Assembly (NCBI GenBank): GCA_963611755.1 | Contig: CAVDTK010000135.1 | Location: 1 to 6,099 of the forward strand | Reading direction: 5' to 3' | Length of the DNA stretch: 6,099 nucleotides | Source of the DNA: Paratractidigestivibacter sp963611755 | Lineage (GTDB): Bacteria; Actinomycetota; Coriobacteriia; Coriobacteriales; Atopobiaceae | Shown: positions 1 through 5,421 of the stretch, piece by piece | Position numbering within the stretch: position 1 is the stretch's first letter | Layout of the letters: each line of letters starts with the position of its first letter | Notes under the pieces: model-generated | Database searches by the model: none | Seen by the model: the letters and a program-made list of their open reading frames with translations, nothing else | Told to the model about the DNA's origin: nothing | Made by a program: the position numbers and the translations under genes

Positions 1-307
1 CGCGGCCTCGCGGGCCGAGCACGACGAGCATCTGCTTGCCTGCATCGCGGCCATGTGTGACGGCGCTGCTCAGCTGGTCGTTCTTGACGAGGCCCTGGAC
101 GCGCTTTCCGCCGGTCTTCTCGACAAGGCCCTGGTGGGGGAGTGCGTAAGGCTCGCCGCCGGAAAGCTGGACGGCCCCGAGGTGGTTCTCACCGGCCGCA
201 ACCCGCCCGCCTTCGTGCTTGACGCGGCCGATTACGTGACGCTCATGTCCGCCGAGAAGCACCCCTACCAGCGCGGCATTGCTGCCCGCGAGGGCATCGA
301 GTTTTAG
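1..307 (+). CDS. cobO: Cob(I)alamin / corrinoid adenosyltransferase, CobO/BtuR family, 3' part only
   Basis: This is the C-terminal part (101 residues, first full codon at base 2, stop TAG at 305) of an ATP:corrinoid adenosyltransferase. The family transfers the adenosyl group of ATP to the cobalt of a reduced corrinoid, making adenosylcobalamin or its precursor in the cytoplasm. The visible part holds the Walker-B-like strand LVVLDEALDAL, the motif VVLTGRNPP, and the family's hallmark end ADYVTLM...KHPYQRGIAAREGIEF. These match the C-terminal half of the BtuR/CobO/CobP family, which is usually about 170-200 residues. The N-terminal P-loop lies outside the window. The frame stays open to the left edge, so the ATG at 53 is probably internal. 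The typical LDEL of this family reads LDEA here, a mild variation. The gene converges on pta across an intergenic stem-loop. Family assignment is confident; whether it acts in de novo synthesis or salvage cannot be told. Confidence 0.82.
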   Translation, partial: AASRAEHDEHLLACIAAMCDGAAQLVVLDEALDALSAGLLDKALVGECVRLAAGKLDGPEVVLTGRNPPAFVLDAADYVTLMSAEKHPYQRGIAAREGIEF

Positions 308-351
308 TCCCACGGCTCGCAAGTCCGCCCTACGACCCGCCGTCATACAAC

Positions 352-387
352 AAAGGAGGCGCCCCCGACCACGGGGACGCCTCCTTT
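352..387. terminator. Bidirectional intrinsic terminator between cobO and pta
   Basis: A perfect 10-bp stem (AAAGGAGGCG at 352-361 with CGCCTCCTTT at 378-387) is extended by C-run/G-run pairing across a 7-base loop. Read on the - strand, the stem runs into TTTGTTGTAT, a usable U-rich tail for ending pta. Read on the + strand the tail (TTTCGCATTGTG) is weaker but may still end cobO. It is the only such structure between the two convergent genes. Confidence 0.8.
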
Positions 388-413
388 CGCATTGTGTACT
401 TAAGCGAGAACCG

Positions 414-429
414 CGAGAAGCCCTTCTCG
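414..429 (-). other. Short inverted repeat just after the pta stop codon
   Basis: CGAGAA-GCCC-TTCTCG forms a 6-bp stem with a 4-base loop, two bases past the pta stop codon (431-433). No T-tract follows, so it is not an intrinsic terminator by itself. It could protect the mRNA 3' end or be incidental; the sequence shows only the dyad. Confidence 0.4.
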
Positions 430-430
430 G

Positions 431-1411
431 CTACTCGGCCATCTGCGCCTGGACGGCGGTGATGGCAACGACGCCCACGATGTCGTCGGCGGAGCAGCCG
501 CGGGACAGGTCGTTGACCGGCTTGGCGATGCCCTGAAGGATGGGGCCGTAGGCGTCGGCGCCGCCGAAGCGCTGGACGAGCTTGTAGCCGATGTTGCCGG
601 CCTCGAGGTCGGGGAAGACCAGGATGTTGGCGTTGCCGGCGACGGTGGAACCGGGGGCCTTGAGGTCAGCCACGGACTGGACCAGGGCAGCGTCGAGCTG
701 CAGGTCGCCGTCGAGGGCGAGCTCGGGGTTCTTCTCGTTGGCCAGCTTCACGGCCTCCTGGACCTTGGTGGGCACGTCGCCCTTGGCGGAGCCCATGGTG
801 GAGAAGGAGAGCATGGCGACCTTGGGCTCGCTGCCGGGCATGAAGGCCTTCCAGGACTCGGCGGAGGCCAGGGCGATCTCGGAGAGCTCGTCGGCGTTGG
901 GGTTGATGTTCAGGCCGCAGTCGGCGAAGAGCAGGGTGCCGTCGGCGCCGTACTGCGGGGTCTTGGTGCACATGATGAAGAACGCGGAGACGAGCTTGGT
1001 GCCCGGGGCGGTCTTCAGGATCTGCAGAGCAGGACGCAGGGTGTTGGCGGTGGAGTGGCAGGCGCCGGAGACCAGGCCGTCGGCGTCGCCCATCTTGACC
1101 ATCATGGTGCCGAAGTAGGTGGCGTCGTTCATCTGCTCCATGGCCTCGGGCAGGGTGACGCCCTTCTTGGCGCGAAGCTCGGCGAACTTGGCGGCGTAGG
1201 CCTCCTTCTGCTCGGCGCGGCGCGGGTCGATGACGGTGGCGCCGGGGACGTCGATCACGTCGGGGTCGCCCAGGATGACGAGGTTGGCCAGGCCCTCCTC
1301 GATGATCTTCTTGGCAGCCTCGATGGTGCGGGGATCCTCACCCTCGGGCAAGACGATGGTCTTCTTGTTGGCCTTAGCCGCATCCTTCATGCGGTTCAGA
1401 AAGTCGCTCAT
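431..1411 (-). CDS. pta: Phosphate acetyltransferase (phosphotransacetylase)
   Basis: The enzyme interconverts acetyl-CoA plus phosphate with acetyl phosphate plus CoA in the cytoplasm. With acetate kinase it gives ATP from acetyl-CoA during fermentation. The 326-residue protein has the length of the short, single-domain form (about 330 residues) and lacks the N-terminal regulatory domains of the long enterobacterial form. Visible family signatures are KKTIVLPEGEDPRT near residues 16-29, DGLVSGACHSTANTLRPALQ at 111-130, and SRGCSADDIV at 303-312. In the last, S303, R304 and D310 correspond to the catalytic Ser309, Arg310 and Asp316 of the Methanosarcina enzyme. The start at 1411 is chosen because GGAGGAG lies five bases upstream and the family begins here. 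An in-frame ATG at 1501 overlaps the -10 box and should not be transcribed. The gene stands alone: no acetate kinase gene follows. Confidence 0.95.
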   Translation of the reverse strand: MSDFLNRMKDAAKANKKTIVLPEGEDPRTIEAAKKIIEEGLANLVILGDPDVIDVPGATVIDPRRAEQKEAYAAKFAELRAKKGVTLPEAMEQMNDATYFGTMMVKMGDADGLVSGACHSTANTLRPALQILKTAPGTKLVSAFFIMCTKTPQYGADGTLLFADCGLNINPNADELSEIALASAESWKAFMPGSEPKVAMLSFSTMGSAKGDVPTKVQEAVKLANEKNPELALDGDLQLDAALVQSVADLKAPGSTVAGNANILVFPDLEAGNIGYKLVQRFGGADAYGPILQGIAKPVNDLSRGCSADDIVGVVAITAVQAQMAE

Positions 1412-1416
1412 GAATT

Positions 1417-1423
1417 CTCCTCC
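1417..1423 (-). promoter_or_regulatory. Strong ribosome binding site that fixes the pta start
   Basis: GGAGGAG on the - strand sits five bases before the ATG at 1411. It decides against the longer open frame that begins at 1501, which has no such site. Confidence 0.8.
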
Positions 1424-1499
1424 ACAAATAGCACGATAAATGAGCAGGTATGGCCCCTTTTCCCTTCCGTTTAGCACGGTCGCGGCCACGCCAGCGCCC

Positions 1500-1528
1500 A
1501 TTATAGGCCGCTGGTGCTAGAATCACTA
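1500..1528 (-). promoter_or_regulatory. Candidate pta promoter
   Basis: A perfect TATAAT lies on the - strand at 1500-1505. A poor -35 (TAGTGA, 1523-1528) is spaced 17 bases upstream. Transcription would start near 1493, leaving a leader of roughly 80 bases before the pta ATG. The -10 is a consensus match by reading; use in vivo is inferred. Confidence 0.55.
1516..1523 (+). promoter_or_regulatory. Candidate extended -10 promoter for glf
   Basis: TGC followed by TAGAAT (box at 1518-1523; five of six consensus bases) makes an extended -10 element on the + strand. No good -35 is seen 17 bases upstream, which extended -10 promoters often tolerate. Transcription would begin near 1530, giving a leader of about 90 bases before the glf ATG at 1623. 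The box overlaps the -35 region of the divergent pta promoter. Confidence 0.5.
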
Positions 1529-1622
1529 AGATTTAATACGCCAACGATTCAAGTTTTTGTGTCGGTGGCCAGAAGGGGCTTCGCCGCCGGCGGGGTCGGG
1601 ACTATTTCTTGAGAGGGTCTTC

Positions 1623-2825
1623 ATGGGTATCTCTTACGGCTTGCCGGACGGTTTTTCTCCTGAGTCTTACGATGCCATCGTCGTCGGCGCGGGTTACGCC
1701 GGCGCTGTCTGCGCAAGGAGGCTCGCCGAGGCCTGCGGCATGAAGGTCGCCATCTTTGAGCGCCGCGACCACATCGCCGGCAACGCCTACGACTATGAGG
1801 ACGAGGCGGGCATCCTGGTCCACAAGTACGGCCCGCACATCTACCACACCACCAACGAGCGCGTGAACCAGTTCCTCACCCGCTTCACCGAGTGGACCTC
1901 CTACCAGCACAAGGTCCTGGCAAACATCCACGGCACCCTGATGCCCGTTCCCTTCAACCACCAGTCCCTGAAGCTCGCATTCGGCGAGGAGAAGGGCGAG
2001 CACCTCTACCAGAAGCTGGTCGAGACCTTCGGCGAGAACAAGAAGGTCCCCATCATGGAGCTTCGCGAGAAGAACGACCCTGAGCTCGCCGAGGTAGCCG
2101 ATTACGTCTTCGAGAACGTCTTCCTCCACTACACGATGAAGCAGTGGGGCAAGACGCCCGACCAGATCGACCCCTCCATCACCGGCCGCGTGCCGGTCTT
2201 CGTGGGCGACGACGACCGCTACTTCCCCGGCGCACCCTTCCAGGGCATGCCGGTCGAGGGCTACACGGCCCTGTTCGAGAACATGCTTTGCCACGACCTG
2301 GTGAGCGTCTTCCTTGAGGTCGACGTCCGCGACATCCTCACCGTGACCGAGAACGCGGTCGAGATCTGCGGCCGCCCCTACGGCGGCGAGGTCGTCTACA
2401 CCGGCCCGCTCGACGAGCTCTTTGGCCTTGACCTGGGCGCTTTGCCGTATCGCACGCTCGACATGGTCTTCGAGACCCTGGACCAGGACCAGTTCCAGCC
2501 CGTGGGCACCGTGAACTACACCACCAGCGAGGACTTCACCCGCATCACCGAGTTCAAGAACATGACCGGACAGATCCTTCCCGGCAAGACGACCATCATG
2601 AAGGAGTACTCCAAGGCCTACACCCCCGGCTCCGGCGAGACCCCGTACTACGCGATCCTCGAGGACGAGAACCTCGAGCTCTACCGCAAGTACCGTGAGC
2701 GCGTGAGCGGTCTTCTCAACTTCCACTGCGTGGGCCGTCTGGCGGAGTACCGCTACTACGACATGGACGGCGTCGTGGCCTCTGCCCTCGACCTCTCCGA
2801 CGAGCTCATCGCGCAGCACAACTAG
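1623..2825 (+). CDS. glf: UDP-galactopyranose mutase
   Basis: This flavoenzyme isomerises UDP-galactopyranose to UDP-galactofuranose, the donor for galactofuranose in surface glycans. The 400-residue protein opens with an FAD-binding Rossmann motif, VGAGYAG at residues 21-27, then FERRDHIAGNAY at 45-56 and HKYGPHIYHT at 67-76. The substrate-site motif KQWG (W175) and the tail GRLAEYRYYDM (371-381) are intact. R307, in DFTRITEF, corresponds to the essential Arg280 of the E. coli and Klebsiella enzymes. The counterpart of their Arg174 is F193 (RVPVF instead of RIPVR). The start at 1623 is supported by GAGAGGG five bases upstream; a GTG at 1557 in the same frame would add 22 unconserved residues. 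Even so, about 15 residues precede the usual family start. A glycosyltransferase gene follows on the same strand across a terminator-like hairpin. Confidence 0.95.
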   Translation: MGISYGLPDGFSPESYDAIVVGAGYAGAVCARRLAEACGMKVAIFERRDHIAGNAYDYEDEAGILVHKYGPHIYHTTNERVNQFLTRFTEWTSYQHKVLANIHGTLMPVPFNHQSLKLAFGEEKGEHLYQKLVETFGENKKVPIMELREKNDPELAEVADYVFENVFLHYTMKQWGKTPDQIDPSITGRVPVFVGDDDRYFPGAPFQGMPVEGYTALFENMLCHDLVSVFLEVDVRDILTVTENAVEICGRPYGGEVVYTGPLDELFGLDLGALPYRTLDMVFETLDQDQFQPVGTVNYTTSEDFTRITEFKNMTGQILPGKTTIMKEYSKAYTPGSGETPYYAILEDENLELYRKYRERVSGLLNFHCVGRLAEYRYYDMDGVVASALDLSDELIAQHN

Positions 2826-2846
2826 ACCCATCCCCGATAAACCCTA

Positions 2847-2876
2847 GGGCAGGTCGCCTCGACGGCCTGCCCTTTT
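2847..2876 (+). terminator. Intrinsic terminator between glf and the glycosyltransferase gene
   Basis: GGGCAGG pairs with CCTGCCC. Three further inner pairs, one a wobble, give a 10-bp stem closing a 6-base loop at 2847-2872, followed by TTTT. It lies 21 bases past the glf stop and ends six bases before the AAGGA ribosome binding site of the next gene. It looks like a genuine terminator or attenuator. Confidence 0.75.
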
Positions 2877-2894
2877 ACTGTTAAGGACACCTTT

Positions 2895-3932
2895 ATGGCA
2901 GCTAAGACCATCACGTTCGGCATCCCGTGCTACAACTCCGCGGCGTACATGGACAAGTGCATCACCTCGATCCTCGAGGGGTCCAACTACGCCAATGACG
3001 TGCAGATAGTCATCGTGGACGACGGCAGCGTGAAGGACGACACCGCCGCCAAGGCCGACGAGTGGCAGGCCAAGTACCCCGACAACATCAAGGCGGTCCA
3101 CCAGGAGAACGGAGGCCACGGCGTGGCGGTCATGAAGGCCGTGGCCAACGCCGACGGCGCCTACTTCAAGAACATCGACTCCGACGACTGGGCCGACGCC
3201 GAGGCCCTGCAGGCCCTTCTCGAGCAGCTGCGCCGCTTTATCCAGATGGACGAGAAGGTCGACCTCGTTATCACCAACTACGTCTACGAGCACGTCGAGG
3301 ACAACACGAGAAACGTCGTGGACTACCGCCACGTGCTGCCGGTGAACAAGGTCTTTACCTGGGCTGATATGGGCCACTTCAAGATGAGCCAGTATCTTCT
3401 CATGCATGCTTTGACCTACCGCACCGAGACGCTTCGCGCCGCCAACCTCCAGATGCCGCCCCACACCTTCTACGTGGACAACATCTACGCATACGTGCCG
3501 TTCCCGCTGTGCCACAGCCTCTACTACCTGGACGTCGACCTCTACCGTTACTTCATCGGCCGCGAGGACCAGTCCGTCAACGAGAAGGTCCTGACCGGCC
3601 GCGTCGACCACTACTGGCGCGTGGCGCGCATCATGATGGAGGCCTACCACGTCTACGCCGACGTCGACTCTGTGAAGCTGCGCGGCTACATGATGAATTA
3701 CTTCACGATCATCATGGCCATCTGCTCGGTCTTCTCCAAGATGTCCGACCGTCCCGACGCCATGGATGAGCTGCGCGCCCTTTGGGCCGAGCTCAAGGCT
3801 TACGACTCCAGGATGTATCGCCGCGCCAAGCACGGCGTCGTGGGCCTGGCGACCAACCTGCCGGGTACGCTTGGCAAGAACATCACCTTGGGCGGGTACC
3901 GCATCGCGCAGAAGGTCGTGAAGTTCAACTAG
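2895..3932 (+). CDS. Family 2 (GT-A) glycosyltransferase
   Basis: A predicted cytoplasmic or membrane-associated glycosyltransferase that moves a sugar from a nucleotide donor onto a growing surface glycan. The N-terminal 100 residues are a typical GT-A fold: ITFGIPCYNSAAY at 6-18, IVIVDDGS at 38-45 (nucleotide-binding D42/D43), QENGGHGVA at 70-78, and the metal-binding DSDDW at 95-99. FYVDN at 192-196 may carry the acceptor-side acid, and GREDQSVN at 222-229 matches the common GRxGQSVS element of this family. No transmembrane segments are obvious. AAGGA seven bases before the ATG supports the start. Adjacency to glf suggests a galactofuranosyltransferase or another enzyme of the same glycan, but donor and acceptor cannot be read from the sequence. 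Codon use matches glf. A strong terminator follows the gene. Confidence 0.88.
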   Translation: MAAKTITFGIPCYNSAAYMDKCITSILEGSNYANDVQIVIVDDGSVKDDTAAKADEWQAKYPDNIKAVHQENGGHGVAVMKAVANADGAYFKNIDSDDWADAEALQALLEQLRRFIQMDEKVDLVITNYVYEHVEDNTRNVVDYRHVLPVNKVFTWADMGHFKMSQYLLMHALTYRTETLRAANLQMPPHTFYVDNIYAYVPFPLCHSLYYLDVDLYRYFIGREDQSVNEKVLTGRVDHYWRVARIMMEAYHVYADVDSVKLRGYMMNYFTIIMAICSVFSKMSDRPDAMDELRALWAELKAYDSRMYRRAKHGVVGLATNLPGTLGKNITLGGYRIAQKVVKFN

Positions 3933-3965
3933 GCTCGCGGCGGGCGCAATTCAAGCTCAACGAGA

Positions 3966-3994
3966 AAGGCCCCGGTTATCTGCCGGGGCTTTTT
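3966..3994 (+). terminator. Intrinsic terminator after the glycosyltransferase gene
   Basis: GCCCCGG (3969-3975) and CCGGGGC (3983-3989) form a perfect 7-bp stem with a 7-base loop, followed by TTTTTGTTGTG on the + strand. Upstream A residues pair with the T-tract. On the - strand the tail is CTTTCTCG, so it may only weakly stop transcripts from the convergent small-gene pair, whose last stop codon lies 40 bases away. Confidence 0.85.
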
Positions 3995-4033
3995 GTTGTG
4001 TTTGGGATCGCTGCGGGTGTTGCGCGGGGGATG

Positions 4034-4318
4034 TTAGTTGGCCGCCGCCTTGAGTTCGTCTTCGGTGCCGGTCCAGCGCTTAAGGCTTGGCTGAAAATAA
4101 ACCTTGTTGCAAGGCTCGCAATACCAGTCGAGGAACCTTTTGTACGTTGGCTTGCCGCACTTCTCGCAGGGGTAGTAGTAGATCTTGTTTTTGTTGCAAA
4201 CGCCGATCTTGAAACCCTGCGAGTTCTTTACGCATCCGGTTGCCAGGAAGAAGCCGCCTCCGCCCGCTGCCTGGTCAAGCTCTTCTTCGGTCAGCTCGGT
4301 GAACTTCTCGTCTTCCAT
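4034..4318 (-). CDS. Small leader-type zinc-ribbon protein, paralogue B
   Basis: A 94-residue protein of no family I can name. Residues 1-22 resemble a double-glycine leader of bacteriocin or RiPP precursors: FTELTEEELDQAAGGGG, with L9, L14 and glycines 19-22. The core has a zinc-ribbon pattern, YYPCEKCGKP (C51, C54) then C67 and C70, and two extra cysteines (C29, C41). The C-terminus reads WTGTEDELKAAAN. It is homologous along its whole length to the gene just upstream. AAAGGAG lies five bases before the ATG. The 26-base gap to that gene implies one transcript. If cleaved after the glycines, it would release a Cys-rich peptide of about 72-74 residues. No transporter, peptidase or modifying enzyme for it is in the window, so it may instead be a cytoplasmic zinc-ribbon protein. 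Existence of the gene is well supported; function is unknown. Confidence 0.85.
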   Translation of the reverse strand: MEDEKFTELTEEELDQAAGGGGFFLATGCVKNSQGFKIGVCNKNKIYYYPCEKCGKPTYKRFLDWYCEPCNKVYFQPSLKRWTGTEDELKAAAN

Positions 4319-4323
4319 GATCG

Positions 4324-4330
4324 CTCCTTT
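4324..4330 (-). promoter_or_regulatory. Ribosome binding site of paralogue B
   Basis: AAAGGAG followed by CGATC and then ATGG. The equivalent site of paralogue A reads GGGAG, CAATC, ATGG, so the translation start regions of the two genes are themselves duplicated. Confidence 0.7.
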
Positions 4331-4344
4331 TGCTGTGCTCGCGT

Positions 4345-4647
4345 CTAAAGCGACGCGGCCTTAAGCTCGTCCTCGGTGCCAAGCCAACCTCTGATGCAGA
4401 GGTCCCCGGTCCTAGCGGTCTCGACGCAAGAATTGCAATGCAAAACCGGGTCGCCAAGATCGTGCATCGGCTTGCCGCATTGCGGACAAGGGTAGTACCC
4501 GATGATCGTGGAGCGAATATACCTGCCCACGATCTGTCCCAACGAGTTGACGATATTGAACTGGGCATTCCACGTGTTGCCCTTGGCGCCAAAGGCTTGA
4601 TCCAGCTCTTCCTCTGTGAGCTCGGTGAACTTCTTCTCGTCTGCCAT
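4345..4647 (-). CDS. Small leader-type zinc-ribbon protein, paralogue A
   Basis: A 100-residue protein, first gene of the pair, not matched to a named family. Its first 18 residues (KKFTELTEEELDQA) are nearly identical to paralogue B, but the double glycine is replaced by FGAKG. The core keeps the motif YYPCPQCGKP (C54, C57) and a second knuckle, HCNSC (C71, C74). A single extra cysteine, C84, differs in position from those of B. The tail WLGTEDELKAASL is shared. I start it at the ATG at 4647, with GGGAG five bases upstream. An ATG at 4659 in the same frame overlaps that ribosome binding site and would add four residues. It lies 88 bases past the maf stop and 26 bases before paralogue B. A peptide precursor, an immunity partner, or a cytoplasmic zinc-ribbon protein are all possible. 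Base composition looks less GC-rich than its neighbours by eye. Confidence 0.85.
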   Translation of the reverse strand: MADEKKFTELTEEELDQAFGAKGNTWNAQFNIVNSLGQIVGRYIRSTIIGYYPCPQCGKPMHDLGDPVLHCNSCVETARTGDLCIRGWLGTEDELKAASL

Positions 4648-4652
4648 GATTG

Positions 4653-4657
4653 CTCCC
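4653..4657 (-). promoter_or_regulatory. Ribosome binding site that decides the paralogue A start
   Basis: GGGAG on the - strand, five bases before the ATG at 4647. The alternative ATG at 4657-4659 supplies the first G of this site, so both cannot be used well, and no good site precedes the upstream ATG. Confidence 0.65.
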
Positions 4658-4679
4658 ATCTCTTGGGGTCCGTGGCCTT

Positions 4680-4707
4680 ATGTTAGCACGAGGGGGTGCC
4701 GTTACAA
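4680..4707 (-). promoter_or_regulatory. Candidate promoter of the two small zinc-ribbon genes
   Basis: On the - strand, TTGTAA (4702-4707) lies 16 bases before TAACAT (4680-4685), and the -10 is preceded by TGC, giving an extended -10. Transcription would start near 4673, about 25 bases ahead of the first ATG. There is no clear terminator after maf, so read-through from maf is also possible. Confidence 0.5.
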
Positions 4708-4735
4708 GCCTTAAAAGCCCTGGTCAACACGTTGT

Positions 4736-5323
4736 TCAGTTGAGCTGGGCTATCTCGCGGTAGAGGCGCGAGACCGGAAGGCCCACGACGGTGTAGTAGT
4801 CGCCGCGGATGCCTTTGACCAGGACTCGGCCCAGGCCTTGGATGCCGTAGGCGCCGGCCTTGTCCATGGGCTCGCCGGTGGCCACATAGGCGTCGATCTG
4901 GGCGTCGGTCAGCGGCCAGAATTCGACGTCGCAGGTCTCGACGAAGGTGCGGGTTTCCTGGGCGCGTCCCGCGGAGTCGAGCTGGATGAGGGTGCAGCCG
5001 GTCGAGACGTGGTGGGTCTTGCTGGAAAGGTCGCGCAGCATCGCGCGGGCGCCCGCGGCGTCCTTGGGCTTGCCCAGGACGACGCCCTCGTGCCACACGA
5101 TGGTGTCTGCAGCGACGAGAAGCCCGTCTGCGTCTGTGAGGCCCTGGCTTTGCGCGAGCGCGCGGGAGGCCTCGGCCTTCTCGCGGCTTAAGCGGCCCAC
5201 GAGCTCTGTGGGCATCTCGCCGTCCTTGGGGGACTCGTCGATATCGGCCGGAAGGATCTGGAGGGTGTAGCCCAGATCTTCCAGCAGCTGCTTTCTTCTT
5301 GGTGACTGCGACGCCAGGATCAT
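4736..5323 (-). CDS. maf: Maf-family nucleotide pyrophosphatase (dTTP/UTP type)
   Basis: Maf proteins hydrolyse nucleoside triphosphates, often non-canonical ones or dTTP/UTP, to the monophosphate and pyrophosphate in the cytoplasm. They were first noted as septum formation inhibitors. The 195-residue protein has full family length and every core motif: LASQSPRR at 3-10, DIDES at 27-31 (E30), AADTIV at 71-76 with the catalytic D73, GKPKD at 84-88, and MDKAGAYGIQG at 153-163. The DKAGAYGIQG form is typical of the dTTP/UTP (YhdE) subgroup rather than the m7GTP (YceF) subgroup. AGAAAGG, eight bases before the ATG, supports the start. It is divergent from the membrane-protein gene at 5422 and upstream of the small zinc-ribbon pair, with which it shows no obvious functional link. 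The substrate class is inferred from the motif. Confidence 0.94.
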   Translation of the reverse strand: MILASQSPRRKQLLEDLGYTLQILPADIDESPKDGEMPTELVGRLSREKAEASRALAQSQGLTDADGLLVAADTIVWHEGVVLGKPKDAAGARAMLRDLSSKTHHVSTGCTLIQLDSAGRAQETRTFVETCDVEFWPLTDAQIDAYVATGEPMDKAGAYGIQGLGRVLVKGIRGDYYTVVGLPVSRLYREIAQLN

Positions 5324-5409
5324 GCGATACGCCTTTCTGTTGCGTGAAATAACGGGCCGGTAGGCGGCCGCGTTGCTACCATACTACAGAGCTGACCGCG
5401 AGCTTCGAT

Positions 5410-5414
5410 GGGAG
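5410..5414 (+). promoter_or_regulatory. Ribosome binding site supporting a TTG start
   Basis: GGGAG lies seven bases before the TTG at 5422 on the + strand. The nearby ATG at 5408 is in another frame and meets a stop after eight codons, so the TTG is the best start for the reading frame that stays open to the window edge. Confidence 0.65.
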
Positions 5415-5421
5415 ATACGTT

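Noticed and set aside
1055..1474. A + strand open frame opposite pta.
   Set aside because: Low-complexity Gly/Leu/Val/Asp product, fully explained as the shadow of pta.
1412..1501. A 30-residue N-terminal extension of pta from the ATG at 1501.
   Set aside because: That ATG overlaps the TATAAT box and lacks a ribosome binding site, while GGAGGAG precedes the ATG at 1411.
1573..1600. GC-rich palindrome CCGCCGGCGG in the glf leader as a riboswitch or operator.
   Set aside because: The dyad has no loop and no known riboswitch pattern is visible; such runs are common in GC-rich DNA.
1557..1622. A GTG start for glf that would add 22 residues.
   Set aside because: The added residues look like translated leader, and GAGAGGG five bases before the ATG at 1623 marks the real start.
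1602..2831. A long open frame antisense to glf on the - strand.
   Set aside because: Its product is a Val/Leu/Gly/His/Asp-rich string with no recognisable domain, as expected from the antisense of a GC-rich gene with strong third-position bias. Glf on the + strand is unambiguous.
2844..3833. A long open frame antisense to the glycosyltransferase gene.
   Set aside because: Same Val/His/Asp-rich antisense composition and no domain; the + strand carries clear GT-A motifs.
4722..4733. Small imperfect palindrome CAACACGTTGTT after maf as a terminator.
   Set aside because: The stem is very short and GC-poor and has no T-tract in the right place.
5354..5400. Promoters for the divergent maf and membrane-protein genes around CCATACTACAG.
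   Set aside because: TAGTAT-like and CATACT-like boxes are present on the two strands but none has a credible -35 or extended -10, so I cannot support a specific call.
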